DNA of 64,000 bases. Source: Trichormus sp. NMC-1 (GTDB lineage: Bacteria; Cyanobacteriota; Cyanobacteriia; Cyanobacteriales; Nostocaceae). Positions 1 through 9,768 of the stretch are shown piece after piece. Under the pieces are notes generated by a model. It was given only the letters and a program-made list of their open reading frames with translations. It was not told where the DNA came from and did no database searches. The DNA lies in NCBI RefSeq assembly GCF_001858025.1, contig NZ_LZQD01000007.1:33703-97702 (forward strand). Reading direction: 5' to 3'. The position numbers were made by a program, and so were the translations under genes. Position 1 is the first letter of the stretch; the number at the start of each line of letters is the position of its first letter.

Positions 1-1
1 A

Positions 2-652
2 GTGCGTACCGTGATGCTCACTGGAGACAACCACATTACTGCTGCTGTCATTGCTAAAGAGGCTGGAGTCGATGAATTCATAGCCGAAGCCACACCAGAA
101 GAGAAAATCAGCGTCATTCAACGGGAGCAAGCTGAGGGTAAACTGGTGGCGATGACGGGAGACGGGACTAATGATGCTCCCGCCTTAGCACAAGCTAATG
201 TAGGCATAGCCATGAATACAGGCACTCAAGCCGCCAAAGAAGCAGCTAATATGGTGGATTTGGACTCTGACCCCACAAAATTGATTGATATCATTACTAT
301 TGGTAAACAATTGTTGATTACTCGTGGGGCTTTAACGACATTTTCTATCGCTAATGATATTGCTAAATATTTTGCCATCATCCCAGTAATTTTTACGGCT
401 GCTAATCTAGAAAGCTTGAATATTATGAGGTTAACCAGTGCTAATTCGGCAGTACTGTCGGCACTGATTTATAACGCTTTAATTATTCCGGCTTTGATTC
501 CTTTGGCATTAAAGGGTGTAAAATTTAGACCTTTAACAGCTAATCAACTTCTGCAACGCAATATCTTAATTTATGGATTAGGTGGTGTGATTGCTCCATT
601 TATTGCTATTAAATTATTAGATATGCTAATTACATTGGTAGGATTAGCTTAA
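2..652 (+). CDS. kdpB: Potassium-transporting P-type ATPase subunit B, C-terminal part
   Basis: Catalytic subunit of the Kdp high-affinity K+ pump in the cytoplasmic membrane; ATP hydrolysis here drives K+ uptake through KdpA. The gene is cut by the window edge, so only about the last 216 residues are visible. The MLTGDN segment and the hinge motif [11 protein letters not shown] of P-type ATPases lie in the first 65 residues, followed by three or four C-terminal membrane helices. The phosphorylated DKTGT aspartate is outside the window. kdpC follows 110 bp downstream on the same strand, as in other kdp operons. Assignment to KdpB rather than another P-type ATPase rests on the C-terminal helices and on the neighbouring kdpC. 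Confidence 0.96.
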   Translation: MRTVMLTGDNHITAAVIAKEAGVDEFIAEATPEEKISVIQREQAEGKLVAMTGDGTNDAPALAQANVGIAMNTGTQAAKEAANMVDLDSDPTKLIDIITIGKQLLITRGALTTFSIANDIAKYFAIIPVIFTAANLESLNIMRLTSANSAVLSALIYNALIIPALIPLALKGVKFRPLTANQLLQRNILIYGLGGVIAPFIAIKLLDMLITLVGLA

Positions 653-762
653 ATACAGCAGGAATTGAAGAAGAGATAGGAGACACGGAGAACCTTTTAA
701 ATCGCGATTCAAATCCTACTATCCAGATCCCAAATCTAAAATCTAAAATCTAAAATTCAATT

Positions 763-1365
763 ATGGTATTTATTCAAGAAGCTATCCGAGCCATACGGAT
801 GACTCTGTTGCTTTGGTTATTGACAGCAATTATCTATCCTCTGATCATCCTGGGAATGGGTCAGTTTGCTTTCCCATTTTCCGCCAACGGTAGCATTATG
901 TTAAACATTGATAATCAACCCATTGGTTCGGCTGTGATTGGTCAACTTTTTACATCAGAACGATATTTTCAGGGTCGTCCTAGTGCAGTGAGATATAGTC
1001 AAGGCAGGAAAGCCAAGCCAACGGGTATATCTGGAGCTAGTAATCTCGCTCCTAGTAATCCAGATCTGATTAATAGGATTCGGGAGCAAGCAACTCAATT
1101 CCAAGATGAGAATATACAACCACTGGCTGATTTAATTTACACATCTGGTTCTGGTTTAGATCCCCATATTTCCTTGAAAGCAGCGCGACAGCAGTTAGCA
1201 AGAGTAGCACGGGCCAGAGGTATCAAAGAAGATGAAATAATACCTTCAATTAACAAGTATACTGATGGCAGGTTTTTAGGAATATTTGGTGAACCTGGAG
1301 TAAATATTTTACGTTTAAATTATGCTCTTGATTTACAAGATGTGAACCGTAAGCAAAATCAATAA
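763..1365 (+). CDS. kdpC: Potassium-transporting ATPase subunit C
   Basis: Small accessory subunit that stabilises the KdpFABC potassium pump. It has 200 residues, close to the family norm of about 190. One N-terminal membrane helix (about residues 13-35) is followed by a periplasmic domain with the family segment YFQGRPSA near residue 67 and SGSGLDPHIS near residue 127. The ATG follows a short run of ATCTAAA heptamers at 731-755, a cyanobacterial type of short tandem repeat. No kdpG-like gene is visible between kdpB and kdpC, and no KdpD-like sensor follows; both are described in some Anabaena kdp operons, so this operon looks reduced at its 3-prime end. Confidence 0.95.
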   Translation: MVFIQEAIRAIRMTLLLWLLTAIIYPLIILGMGQFAFPFSANGSIMLNIDNQPIGSAVIGQLFTSERYFQGRPSAVRYSQGRKAKPTGISGASNLAPSNPDLINRIREQATQFQDENIQPLADLIYTSGSGLDPHISLKAARQQLARVARARGIKEDEIIPSINKYTDGRFLGIFGEPGVNILRLNYALDLQDVNRKQNQ

Positions 1366-1668
1366 TTCGTCCCATTTCTTTGTGAGCCAGCGCCGAATTT
1401 TTTGATCTTTTATCTAATTTGGTGCATCTACCCGAAAATCTCTGTAATTACCGCGTATAACCTACAAGATGTTCAAAATTTCGCAATAAATAATTGCTAC
1501 AGCACTTGCCAGTATTCTAAAGATATTTATTGATAAAAACCTGAGACACAAACAGACTTTCAACTCTGTCACCTGCCATAACTTTGTGATCTAGTGAGTT
1601 TCTGGTTTTGACATCGGCAATAGTTATGAATTAAACTACTCTTGCAATCAAAATCAAAATCTCTACCA
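1366..1668. other. Intergenic region kdpC-anmK with a dispersed 32-bp repeat
   Basis: No coding region is convincing. Bases 1544-1575 recur with one difference at 36482-36513, upstream of the DUF4327 gene; both copies contain AGACACAAACAGACTTTC. No terminator was recognised after kdpC. Confidence 0.5.
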
Positions 1669-2844
1669 ATGCACCCGACTCGCGTTATCGGCTTAATGAG
1701 TGGCACATCCGTAGATGGCATAGATACCGCGTTGGTAGAGATTTGTGGCACAGATTTGGATCTAAAAGTTCAATTACTAGCCGGGGAAACCTATCCCTAC
1801 CCCAGCCAACTCAGAGAACGCATTTTAGCAATTTGCGCTGGTGCGGCCATCTCAATGGCAGAATTAGCAGAAATAGATGATGCGATCGCTCTAGCTTTTT
1901 CCCAAGCCGCCCAAAATATTCAAATTGGTCATCCACCAGCTACCTTAATCGGCTCCCACGGTCAAACAGTTTACCATCGACCACCGCAAATAAAAGGGGA
2001 GAAAACTTCTCTCCCTCTCTCTTTGGGCTATAGTTTGCAACTTGGTCGGGGTGCTTTAATTTCACGCCTTACAGGTATTACTACTATCAGTAATTTTCGT
2101 GTGGCTGATATTGCGGCTGGTGGTCATGGTGCGCCTCTTGTTCCTAGAGTCGATGCCTATTTACTCAGTCATCCACAAGAAGGGCGTTGTATTCAAAATA
2201 TTGGTGGTATTGGTAATGTTGCTTATCTACCTGCTCGGTGTGACAACTGGCTTTCTCAAATTCTTGGTTGGGATACAGGCCCAGGAAATAGTTTGTTGGA
2301 TCTAGCTGTGCAACATTTTACAGATGGTGCTAAAAGCTACGATGAAAACGGAACTTGGGCAGCTAGTGGTACTCCCTACCAACCATTAGTAGAAAAATGG
2401 CTCAGTCAAGATTATTTTCATTTACCACCACCTAAATCTACCGGACGAGAGTTATTTGGTGTCACTTACTTCAATAATTGTTTACAGGATGCCCAAGTCT
2501 ACCAACTCAGCCCCGCAGATGTGTTGGCGACAATCACAGAACTGACAGCAGCTTCAATTGTTCACAGTTATCGAACCTTTTTACCACAAATGCCACAAAG
2601 AGTATTAATATGTGGCGGTGGTAGTCGAAATCTTTACTTAAAACATCGGTTAGAGTTGTTATTGGCATCAATTCCAGTTTTAACTACAGATGATGTCGGC
2701 TTAAGTGCGGCTTTTAAAGAAGCGATCGCCTTCGCCGTCTTAGCATACTGGCGAAAACTAGGTATTCCTGGTAACTTACCCGCTGCAACTGGAGCGAAAC
2801 AAGAAGTGCTTTTAGGAGAAGTTCATAGTCATAGTACTGCCTGA
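1669..2844 (+). CDS. anmK: Anhydro-N-acetylmuramic acid kinase
   Basis: Phosphorylates and opens 1,6-anhydro-N-acetylmuramic acid released during cell-wall turnover, giving MurNAc-6-phosphate for recycling. The protein shows the family phosphate-binding start [12 protein letters not shown], then [22 protein letters not shown] (catalytic Asp region) and the C-terminal [11 protein letters not shown] chose the ATG at 1669, which gives 391 residues and puts the GTSVDG motif near residue 10 as in relatives; an in-frame TTG at 1642 would add nine residues. The gene stands alone between kdpC and a small conserved gene. A HIP1 octamer lies near 1879 and another near 2723. Confidence 0.95.
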   Translation: MHPTRVIGLMSGTSVDGIDTALVEICGTDLDLKVQLLAGETYPYPSQLRERILAICAGAAISMAELAEIDDAIALAFSQAAQNIQIGHPPATLIGSHGQTVYHRPPQIKGEKTSLPLSLGYSLQLGRGALISRLTGITTISNFRVADIAAGGHGAPLVPRVDAYLLSHPQEGRCIQNIGGIGNVAYLPARCDNWLSQILGWDTGPGNSLLDLAVQHFTDGAKSYDENGTWAASGTPYQPLVEKWLSQDYFHLPPPKSTGRELFGVTYFNNCLQDAQVYQLSPADVLATITELTAASIVHSYRTFLPQMPQRVLICGGGSRNLYLKHRLELLLASIPVLTTDDVGLSAAFKEAIAFAVLAYWRKLGIPGNLPAATGAKQEVLLGEVHSHSTA

Positions 2845-2934
2845 AAAATATCTTTTGCTGATTTATCCTTAAGAGACTATGTTATATATATATATCTATT
2901 TTTACGTATTGGTTCAAAACAAGGACTATATTCG

Positions 2935-3381
2935 GTGACGCACACTTTTTTATTAGAACCAGGACGCTGGATCATGCAAGGAAGTTGGTTAGAACGTAAT
3001 GGTATGCCAATCAGCTTTAAGGGCATGACTTTAGTAGTTTGGAATCGTGACAACTGGTTTTCTATGGCCACAAAGTTGGTATTTCCAGGCAGCGATCGCT
3101 CAGAAATATCTTGCCAATATAAAGGAAGACTGCATGATGGCGATCGTCAATATACTTTTTTACTCCAGCACAATCTTTTAGGACAGGTTGAAGGTGAAGG
3201 TTGGATTTGTCCAGATACGATCGTACAGCGTTACTGGGTATTGGGCGATCGTGAACGTCGTAGCGGTTTTGAAACCTTACACCAGGTTTCAGATGATCAT
3301 TACTATCTGACTAGCGGTATCCTCGCCGGTCATTTTTTAACCAGTACAATGGAAGCAAGCCTGGCGCGTCAGCCTACATAG
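2935..3381 (+). CDS. Conserved cyanobacterial protein of unknown function
   Basis: A 148-residue soluble protein starting at a GTG. I do not recognise a named domain. It has no signal peptide or membrane helix, is rich in Trp and aromatic residues, and its pattern of alternating hydrophobic and polar residues suggests a beta-rich fold (for example GRWIMQGSWLERNG and YTFLLQHNLLGQVEGEGW), reminiscent of small lipocalin- or FABP-like proteins; that comparison is an inference. Codon use and the internal HIP1-like sites at 3093-3100 and 3141 match neighbouring genes, so it looks native. It stands alone, 90 bp after anmK. A TATATATATATATC tract lies just upstream at 2883-2896. Confidence 0.8.
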   Translation: MTHTFLLEPGRWIMQGSWLERNGMPISFKGMTLVVWNRDNWFSMATKLVFPGSDRSEISCQYKGRLHDGDRQYTFLLQHNLLGQVEGEGWICPDTIVQRYWVLGDRERRSGFETLHQVSDDHYYLTSGILAGHFLTSTMEASLARQPT

Positions 3382-3715
3382 GGAACCATTACCTGAAAAA
3401 GTGAATCTTGTCTGTTTTTAGTTAATTAAAATTAACTCACAGGACTTCAGAATCTCCAGTCTTTGAATTTACCCATAGAAAAGTCAAAAAAAGACAATTG
3501 CACAAGAGATTAGACATTTAGTTTCTATGTAATCAGCTGATAGAGCAACAAAAAATTATTGACAACCTTCAAAATTATATGTGTGAATATACTTAAATAG
3601 CCGGATAATTCTATTAACACCCTACTGGTTTTTAACTCAAATCAAGAAAAATGCAAAAATTAGACCCTTATTAAGGTTTAATCCACGATTGTTGAACATT
3701 GGAGTCGAATTATCT
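3382..3715. other. Intergenic region upstream of the Ser/Thr kinase gene
   Basis: AT-rich, with no coding region. A TTGACA hexamer at 3559-3564 has no -10 hexamer at normal spacing, so I do not call a promoter. GGAG at 3701-3704 is positioned as the ribosome binding site for the ATG at 3716. Confidence 0.4.
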
Positions 3716-5314
3716 ATGTCAGACCCCAACATTGGTCGTTTACTCAGCAAACGCTACCAGCTTCAAGAGCTAATTGGGACTGGAGCAATGGGACGGGTTT
3801 ATCGTGCTAAGGATATTTTGTTGGGAGGTGTACCCGTTGCTATTAAGTTTCTCGCCTTATCCATGCAAAACGAAAAAATGCGTTTGCAAGAACGTTTTGA
3901 GCGAGAAGCAAAAACCTGTGCCTTACTAGGTCAAAAAAGCATTCATATTGTCCGCGTGATGGACTATGGCGTAGATGAAAATAACACTCCATACTACGTA
4001 ATGGAATACTTGCAAGGAAAAAGTCTCAGTACTGAAATCCGCGACCAAAATATCTCTGTATCTAGATTTCTCAGTATGGCTCGGCAAATTTGTCTGGGCT
4101 TGCAGTGCGCTCACAATGGTATCCCAGTCGATGGGGTAATTTGCCCAATTATCCATCGTGATATTAAGCCTAGCAATATGCTGGTGATTCAAGATGCCAG
4201 TTTTGGGGAATTAGTCAAGGTGTTAGACTTTGGAATTGCCAAGTTAATCATGTCGGATAGTGATCAGACGAAATTCTATTTGGGTACTCTGGCTTATTCT
4301 TCTCCAGAACAAATTGAGGGTAAGGAGTTAGATAATCGCTCGGATATTTATAGTTTGGGTGTGATGATGTTTGAGATGCTCACAGGTAAAATGCCACTGA
4401 TGGCATCAACTCACACTTTTGGCGCATGGTATCAGGCTCATGTGTTTCAACAACCACTGTCATTTGCTCAAGTTAATCCTAAATTACAAATACCAAAGCC
4501 AGTCGAAGATTTGGTGATGAGTTGTTTAGCAAAAAAAGCCAGCGCGCGCCCTCAAAGAATCAATGATATCCTCACTGTCTTAGTAGCAGCAGAACAGGAG
4601 GACAGAATACGTAAAAAGAATAGTCAAAATCTGCCTTTAGTCAAACAAAGTTTCACAATTCATCCTGATATTGAACAAAAGACCAAATCTGAACAGCTTG
4701 TAACCCCAGCAATTGAAAAAAAAATCAAAACTGAACTGCGGTTATCCCCCATTAGCGATGAGATTGCTCGTCTCGCTTCTTGGCCAGCAAATAAACCAAT
4801 CGCTGATATTTTTTTTCCCCAAACTATCTATAATCATGGTGAAGCTTTACCAGCCTTGTGGGTGATGCTACCTCTACAAGAAATTCGTAAGCGCTTAGTC
4901 TGTACCCGCTACAATCAATTTCTTTTTATTTCCCTTCCTCACCCCATGTTGTTGTGGATTACAGTCATCTATAACCGCCAACATGGAGCTAAATGGTTAC
5001 CTTACTACATTGATCTCAAAACCACCTTTGGACAGGAGATCGTCCGCTTACTGCAATATACAGGTAATTATCGCTTGTTATTCTTTGCACGAGAGACACC
5101 CAGTCGTTGTACTCATGTTCTACCTTCCAATATTGCCTCCAGTCAATGTGAGCGACTGCAAGAGTGGTTGCAAATGAGCAAGATATTGGCATCATCTAGG
5201 GACGCACAATACAGTAAGGAGTTACTCAAAAAAGAGTATGAAAAGATTAAACCGCTAATCCTAGCCAAGCTAGAAGCCATGGATACCGATTCACCATTTG
5301 ATTTGTCTGGTTAA
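3716..5314 (+). CDS. Serine/threonine protein kinase (Hanks type), cytosolic
   Basis: Eukaryotic-type kinase. The catalytic domain occupies about residues 8-290: glycine loop GTGAMGRVY, lysine in VAIKFLAL, catalytic loop HRDIKPSN, DFG in VLDFGIAKL, and SPEQ in place of APE. After a charged linker comes a C-terminal region of about 190 residues that I cannot assign; it contains no membrane helix, so the enzyme is probably cytosolic. The ATG at 3716 is preceded by GGAG at good distance; two in-frame TTG codons at 3689 and 3692 would extend it by nine residues. The gene is monocistronic. Substrates are unknown. Such kinases are numerous in filamentous cyanobacteria; a PP2C phosphatase gene lies about 1.4 kb downstream on the other strand. 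Confidence 0.93.
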   Translation: MSDPNIGRLLSKRYQLQELIGTGAMGRVYRAKDILLGGVPVAIKFLALSMQNEKMRLQERFEREAKTCALLGQKSIHIVRVMDYGVDENNTPYYVMEYLQGKSLSTEIRDQNISVSRFLSMARQICLGLQCAHNGIPVDGVICPIIHRDIKPSNMLVIQDASFGELVKVLDFGIAKLIMSDSDQTKFYLGTLAYSSPEQIEGKELDNRSDIYSLGVMMFEMLTGKMPLMASTHTFGAWYQAHVFQQPLSFAQVNPKLQIPKPVEDLVMSCLAKKASARPQRINDILTVLVAAEQEDRIRKKNSQNLPLVKQSFTIHPDIEQKTKSEQLVTPAIEKKIKTELRLSPISDEIARLASWPANKPIADIFFPQTIYNHGEALPALWVMLPLQEIRKRLVCTRYNQFLFISLPHPMLLWITVIYNRQHGAKWLPYYIDLKTTFGQEIVRLLQYTGNYRLLFFARETPSRCTHVLPSNIASSQCERLQEWLQMSKILASSRDAQYSKELLKKEYEKIKPLILAKLEAMDTDSPFDLSG

Positions 5315-5905
5315 AGTTAATCTCATTATGTTACAAGAAATATATGTATTTTTAGAGCGCTCAATCCTAAAAAGTAAACTTTTATAAACAAAATATCTCA
5401 AGGTTAGGAAACTATAGTTATATAAATCTTGGAAGTGAAGAATACTATACCAGGAGTCAGGAGTCAGGAGTCAGGAGTAAAACCCTCTTGTAGTGCGAGT
5501 TTCATTATCAATTGATGTCCTAACCACCCTGTCCACGGCTATAAATATCTAATCCAGTATGATTCTAGTATAGAAGCTGAGAATTTATACTAAAGATATA
5601 CATAAAGCTAATGTACAAAAAGTTGTGAAAGTTTATTTAGCCAAATAACCGGATCGTTGCTGCGTCAAATACGCCAATCTAATGTAAAGGCTAATTATTG
5701 ATTTGAGTGAGCAACTGACAACCTACGCTCTAAAAGACTATTGAACGTTTGATCGCAGTGCGAATTAATTTACTGATACAAGTTTTTGGATTCAAGAAAG
5801 TAGCAATCGCTGATCGAAGTTGACGCCCCAGCATCCCCAGCTGTTTTCCTCCCTGGAACCTAGCAAGAGAAGGAGGTCGCCCACTGCGACACAAGAATAT
5901 TTACT
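5315..5905. repeat. Intergenic region with CAGGAGT heptamer repeat
   Basis: Bases 5451-5478 are four perfect copies of CAGGAGT, a short tandem repeat type found in Nostoc-like genomes; single copies recur at other spacers here (about 41607, 44134, 63727). The rest of the region contains no supported gene or terminator. Confidence 0.75.
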
Positions 5906-6103
5906 CTATGCCATAGTGGAGCCGGGATCTAGTCCCCACTGATGCTTGAGAAGTTCTTTATAGGTTGCCTCCCGCACAACCATTTGCTCATAAAGCCTAA
6001 CTAAAAAGTCTTGGGCTTGTTCATGGCTCATGTGCTGAACTTGTGTAGCAAATGAGCGGATGTTAAATTGCTGTTCTAAGGAAAGCTCAACTGGTTGATT
6101 CAT
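5906..6103 (-). CDS. nblA: Phycobilisome degradation protein NblA
   Basis: Small adaptor that binds phycobiliproteins and presents them to the Clp protease when nitrogen or sulfur runs out, causing bleaching. The protein has 65 residues, the usual NblA length, opens MNQPVELSLEQQFNIRSF and has the family helix-turn pattern ending in LLKHQWGLDPGS. The reading frame is open further upstream, to 6190, but the ATG at 6103 starts exactly where the family starts; the upstream extension has no similarity I recognise. It is monocistronic, with nearly 580 bp of spacer upstream. NblA genes are induced by nitrogen starvation in relatives; I saw no clear NtcA site (GTA-N8-TAC) in the first 200 bp upstream. 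Confidence 0.96.
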   Translation of the reverse strand: MNQPVELSLEQQFNIRSFATQVQHMSHEQAQDFLVRLYEQMVVREATYKELLKHQWGLDPGSTMA

Positions 6104-6679
6104 AGTTAAAACCAAAAAACAACGCCTAAAAGTGATATTGCTTACATAAGAGCCAAAGGGATCATACTTGGGACAGTATATGCCTGACATTTGTTGATCC
6201 GTATTAAGAAAGATAACAATTGTTTGACAAAAAGCCTTGTTCCCTAAGATTGGTTTTTATGCTGATATATTTTGAACCTAGACATACTAATCTACAACTC
6301 AAGTCTGCTAAGTTATATTTCGAGTAAATAAACTAGCGTTACAACTCAAGTGGGCTTTAGCATGGGCTTAGGGTTGGCTTAATTACTCTCCTTACAGTTA
6401 AGACTGGCAAGGGTGAAAGGTGCGAGATGTTTATTTTTGAGATTATGTAAATTTAGCCTCGTCAGGTAAATTTAGAGGTTAAAGATATTTTTATCAATTT
6501 GTAAATAAGAAAAATGCTCAAATTGAACAAAATGTTGAGTATATTTACTCGATTTGTCAATGGTCATTGGTAATTTGTCGGTAATTTGTCAATTGTTGAT
6601 AATTTAACCATTGACTGAAAATGGGGGAAATCGTATCAGTCCCTCATTTCCAATGACCAATGACTATTGAGCAATGAAA
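6104..6679. other. Long spacer between nblA and the PP2C gene
   Basis: Probably holds the nblA promoter (divergent side), but I could not fix one. Bases 6560-6660 consist of variants of the TGGTCATTGGTAATTTGTC type of short repeat seen in other spacers of this window. No coding region is supported. Confidence 0.4.
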
Positions 6680-7414
6680 TTAAGAATTGGACTCTACAGC
6701 AACAAGGACGATGGTGATATTGTCGTGACCACCTTCTTCCTTAGCAGCTTCAACTAGAGAGAAGGCTGCTTTATCTAACCAAGGTGTATCTTGGAGGTAG
6801 CTTCCAATCTTTTGGTCAACAAGTTCCTCTGTGAGTCCATCACTACATAACAACAAGCGATCGCCAACTTTAAGTTCTAGTGGTTGTACATCAACATGAT
6901 GCACATCTTCACGCCCCAAACAGCGGGATAAAACATGGCGATAGGGATGCAACCTAGCTTCATCGACAGAGAGATCACCAATTTTGATTGCTCTGGCTAT
7001 CCAAGTATGGTCTTCTGTGATTTGTTGTAGTTGCGAGTCACGAAAGCGGTATAATCTCGAATCTCCGATGTGAGCGCACCAAGGTTGTTCTTGTGAAGGA
7101 AACAGTACGACTACAGCCGTTGTCCCCATGTCAGACCGTTCAGGGTGATTTTGCTGATCCTGCAAAATAGCTGCATTAGCTGCCAACAAAGCTTGTTCTA
7201 ATAATTCTGGTGCAGATTGGGAAGATTGCCAATGTGCTGCCAAATAAGCCTGAATTTCCTGGGTAGCAATGCGACTAGCTTCTTCACCGCCTGCATGACC
7301 ACCCATCCCATCAGCAACTATGAAAAATCGCCCTTCTGGGTCTATGTGGTAAGCATCTTGATTATTAGAACGAATAAGTCCCGGATCGGTACAACCGGTA
7401 AAGTTAAGTTTCAT
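6680..7414 (-). CDS. PP2C-family protein serine/threonine phosphatase
   Basis: Metal-dependent phosphatase that removes phosphate from Ser/Thr residues. The motifs are in order: SNNQDAYHID near the N-terminus, the metal-binding VADGMGGHAGG, GDSRLYRF, CSDGLTE, and the final DNITIVLV. There is no membrane helix, so it should be cytosolic; its 244 residues form a bare catalytic domain. I chose the ATG at 7414; an in-frame TTG lies 18 bases upstream. It begins 18 bases after the stop of the ABC1 kinase gene, so the two are almost certainly cotranscribed. It is a plausible opponent of the Hanks-type kinases encoded nearby, but that link is an inference. Confidence 0.95.
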   Translation of the reverse strand: MKLNFTGCTDPGLIRSNNQDAYHIDPEGRFFIVADGMGGHAGGEEASRIATQEIQAYLAAHWQSSQSAPELLEQALLAANAAILQDQQNHPERSDMGTTAVVVLFPSQEQPWCAHIGDSRLYRFRDSQLQQITEDHTWIARAIKIGDLSVDEARLHPYRHVLSRCLGREDVHHVDVQPLELKVGDRLLLCSDGLTEELVDQKIGSYLQDTPWLDKAAFSLVEAAKEEGGHDNITIVLVAVESNS

Positions 7415-7432
7415 AAATTTTTTTGGAAACAA

Positions 7433-9118
7433 TTAATACATACGATCATAACGGTCGAGGCGTAAAAGCAAACGAATTAGTATGACTGAGACTGCTGCTG
7501 CTATCAAACCAGCCAGAATTGCCAACCATAGTTCATGATTCACTAATAGAATCGTAGCGGAAAGTGTAAATCCACTGATTATTAGAGCGTAGCTTGTTCC
7601 TAGTTGAATGTTACTCTGCCTGCGTAGCAATCGTTCTGTTTCTACAGAGCGAACCCGCACGCGGATATCTCCACGTTCTAGTTTATCTAGTGTATCCTCT
7701 AATCTTCGTGGTAATCCTAAGGCGGTACTACTGACTTGCACTGCTTGACGACTTAATTCATTCAAGAAACTATTCCCCTCTGAGCTATTGTTGTCGGTAA
7801 TCAGCTGCATTGCATAGGGCTGGGCAACTTCCATAAAATTAAATTCTGGATCTAGTCCCTTGCCTACCCCCTCTAGGGTAGAAAAAGCCCGCATCACAAA
7901 GGTAAAAGTTGCAGGAAATCTAAATGGTTGATCGTAAGCTATTTGGTAAAGGTCTTCACTAATAGCGGCAACTGATTGATTTTCAAAGGGCTTATCCATG
8001 AAATTGTCCAGCATATACTGGACAGAACGTCGTACAGGCCCCATATCGTCTGTTGGTGCGATCGCACCCAAATCTATGAGAGACTGAACCACACGATCGC
8101 CATCTTTTTGAGCGATACCAAACAGCGTTTCCATGAGTCCTTCGCGGACATTGGATTTAATCCGCCCCATCATCCCGAAATCATAGAAAATCAAAGCCCC
8201 ATCTGGGCTAACTGCTAGATTACCAGGGTGGGGATCGGCGTGGAAGAAACCATTATTAAGTAGCTGGTGTAAGTAAGCTTGAGCGCCATAACGAGCGATC
8301 GCTTTTCTATCTACACCCGCAGCCTCTAAAGCTTCATATTGGCTAACTTTAATCCCTGGAACATACTCCAAAGTAATGATTTTAGAGGTGGTATAACGCC
8401 AGTAAACCCGTGGAACCTTCACCCAGTCATAAGTACGAAAGTTGCGGCGAAAAGTATCTGCATTGCGACCTTCATTGAGATAATCGATTTCTTCCCAAAG
8501 AATGCGACAACATTCTTCATAAATGCCCATCCAATCTCTTCCCCGTCCCCATTTGGGATGGCCTTGAAAATAACGAGCAATACCTTTGAGAATTTGCAAA
8601 TCGATTTCAAACAACTTCTTCAGTCCAGGACGCTGCACCTTGACAACTACTGATTCCCCAGAATGTAACACAGCCTTGTGAACTTGCCCCAAACTAGCAG
8701 CAGCTAGGGGAATCGGTTCAAAACTCCCGAAGAGTTCGGGAATTTTTTTACTAAGTTCTTGCTCAATAATCGCTTCTACTTGTTCATAGCTGAATGCTGG
8801 TACTCTATCTTGTAGCTTAGATAGTTCTTCCACGTATTCACCAGGGAAGATATCCGCGCGGGTAGAAAACAATTGCCCTACTTTAATAAAAGTCGGACCT
8901 AAGTCCAAAAACGTATTTCTAATCCAGATCGCTTGGGCTTTGCGTCTAGCAGCTTGCTTCAACTCAGTCACACCGCCAGGGTAACTCCAAGCTTTGTTAA
9001 AGCGCCACAGTTTAAACATTAAGGTCAATACAAAAGACCAAATGTCTATAAAGCGCCTTTTTCTAGAATAGCTTTCACGATTCCAACGGTATGCCTTATC
9101 TGAGTAACCTTGTTCCAT
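7433..9118 (-). CDS. ABC1/AarF-UbiB family atypical kinase
   Basis: Member of the UbiB/ABC1 atypical kinase family, linked in plastids and cyanobacteria to prenylquinone and tocopherol metabolism and light stress. Visible motifs are the KxGQ segment in PTFIKVGQLFSTRADIFP, the alanine-rich loop AAASLGQVHKA, the lysine in VVVKVQRPG, the catalytic HADPHPGNLA and YDFGMMG. Two C-terminal membrane helices span about residues 505-555, so it is likely a membrane protein. I chose the ATG at 9118 (561 residues), which matches the usual start MEQGYSDKAYRWNRE; a TTG at 9205 in the same frame would add 29 residues. A PP2C phosphatase gene follows 18 bases downstream. Confidence 0.93.
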   Translation of the reverse strand: MEQGYSDKAYRWNRESYSRKRRFIDIWSFVLTLMFKLWRFNKAWSYPGGVTELKQAARRKAQAIWIRNTFLDLGPTFIKVGQLFSTRADIFPGEYVEELSKLQDRVPAFSYEQVEAIIEQELSKKIPELFGSFEPIPLAAASLGQVHKAVLHSGESVVVKVQRPGLKKLFEIDLQILKGIARYFQGHPKWGRGRDWMGIYEECCRILWEEIDYLNEGRNADTFRRNFRTYDWVKVPRVYWRYTTSKIITLEYVPGIKVSQYEALEAAGVDRKAIARYGAQAYLHQLLNNGFFHADPHPGNLAVSPDGALIFYDFGMMGRIKSNVREGLMETLFGIAQKDGDRVVQSLIDLGAIAPTDDMGPVRRSVQYMLDNFMDKPFENQSVAAISEDLYQIAYDQPFRFPATFTFVMRAFSTLEGVGKGLDPEFNFMEVAQPYAMQLITDNNSSEGNSFLNELSRQAVQVSSTALGLPRRLEDTLDKLERGDIRVRVRSVETERLLRRQSNIQLGTSYALIISGFTLSATILLVNHELWLAILAGLIAAAVSVILIRLLLRLDRYDRMY

Positions 9119-9292
9119 ATTTTTCGCGTACCGTTGGGTTTTAACCGAATATCCCGTAAAAAAAGACACTCTGAATTTTAAACTCTTTTTATCAACTTTG
9201 AGCAAAAGCCAATGAAGGGTTAACTGGGGACTGGTGATTGGAGACTAGAAAAAATTCTTGCCAATTGCCAATTACCTTTTTCCCAGTTACTC

Positions 9293-9616
9293 CTATTTTG
9301 AACTGGTACGATATTTTTGCAGTTCAGTTCGCAACAAGGCAATTTCTGCCCGTAATTCATCGATATCTGCTTGCAAGTCACCTGAACCTGAACCAGTGGG
9401 AGTAGTACCTGTGGTTGTACCAGTTTGCGCCGCTTCAGCCGCCCGATTAGCTCGTGCTATAACTTCATCTGTAAACTGGCGCAGCTGTTCTCTGGCTTCG
9501 GCATCAAATTTGCCCAATTCACTCAAAGCATCGGTCAAAGCGACCTCTACCCGCTCATTAATCACTTCAGCTACTGCTCTGCCTACAAAAAAGGCTTGCA
9601 CAAGGGGATTACTCAT
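9293..9616 (-). CDS. Small conserved cyanobacterial protein (DUF6825-like)
   Basis: A 107-residue soluble protein starting MSNPLVQAFFVGRAVAE. The first 60 residues are predicted amphipathic helix. A low-complexity Thr/Gly/Pro/Ser linker (residues about 65-79) leads to a C-terminal coiled coil rich in Glu, Leu and Arg (LQADIDELRAEIALLRTELQ). I recall this architecture as a conserved cyanobacterial/plastid family (DUF6825), without a defined function; the name is from memory and should be treated as tentative. It lies upstream of the ABC1 kinase on the same strand, with 174 bp between, which may or may not be one transcript. Confidence 0.8.
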   Translation of the reverse strand: MSNPLVQAFFVGRAVAEVINERVEVALTDALSELGKFDAEAREQLRQFTDEVIARANRAAEAAQTGTTTGTTPTGSGSGDLQADIDELRAEIALLRTELQKYRTSSK

Positions 9617-9768
9617 AAATTTTTGTAAAGTTGCTCCGCAAGAAAATTATAGCTTGCCTGGATACGGGAATGCTTCTCTCTGTGAGTTTTGAGTGGGAGC
9701 AACTTGCTCAAATCCACATCTAGCAGTTGCTAGATAGGTTAGGACACAATACTGAAGGTCTGGAACTA

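Noticed and set aside
3559..3593. Sigma-70 promoter before the first Ser/Thr kinase gene
   Set aside because: TTGACA present, but the nearest TATACT is 23 bases away.
6104..6300. NtcA site before nblA
   Set aside because: No GTA-N8-TAC found by eye at a suitable position.
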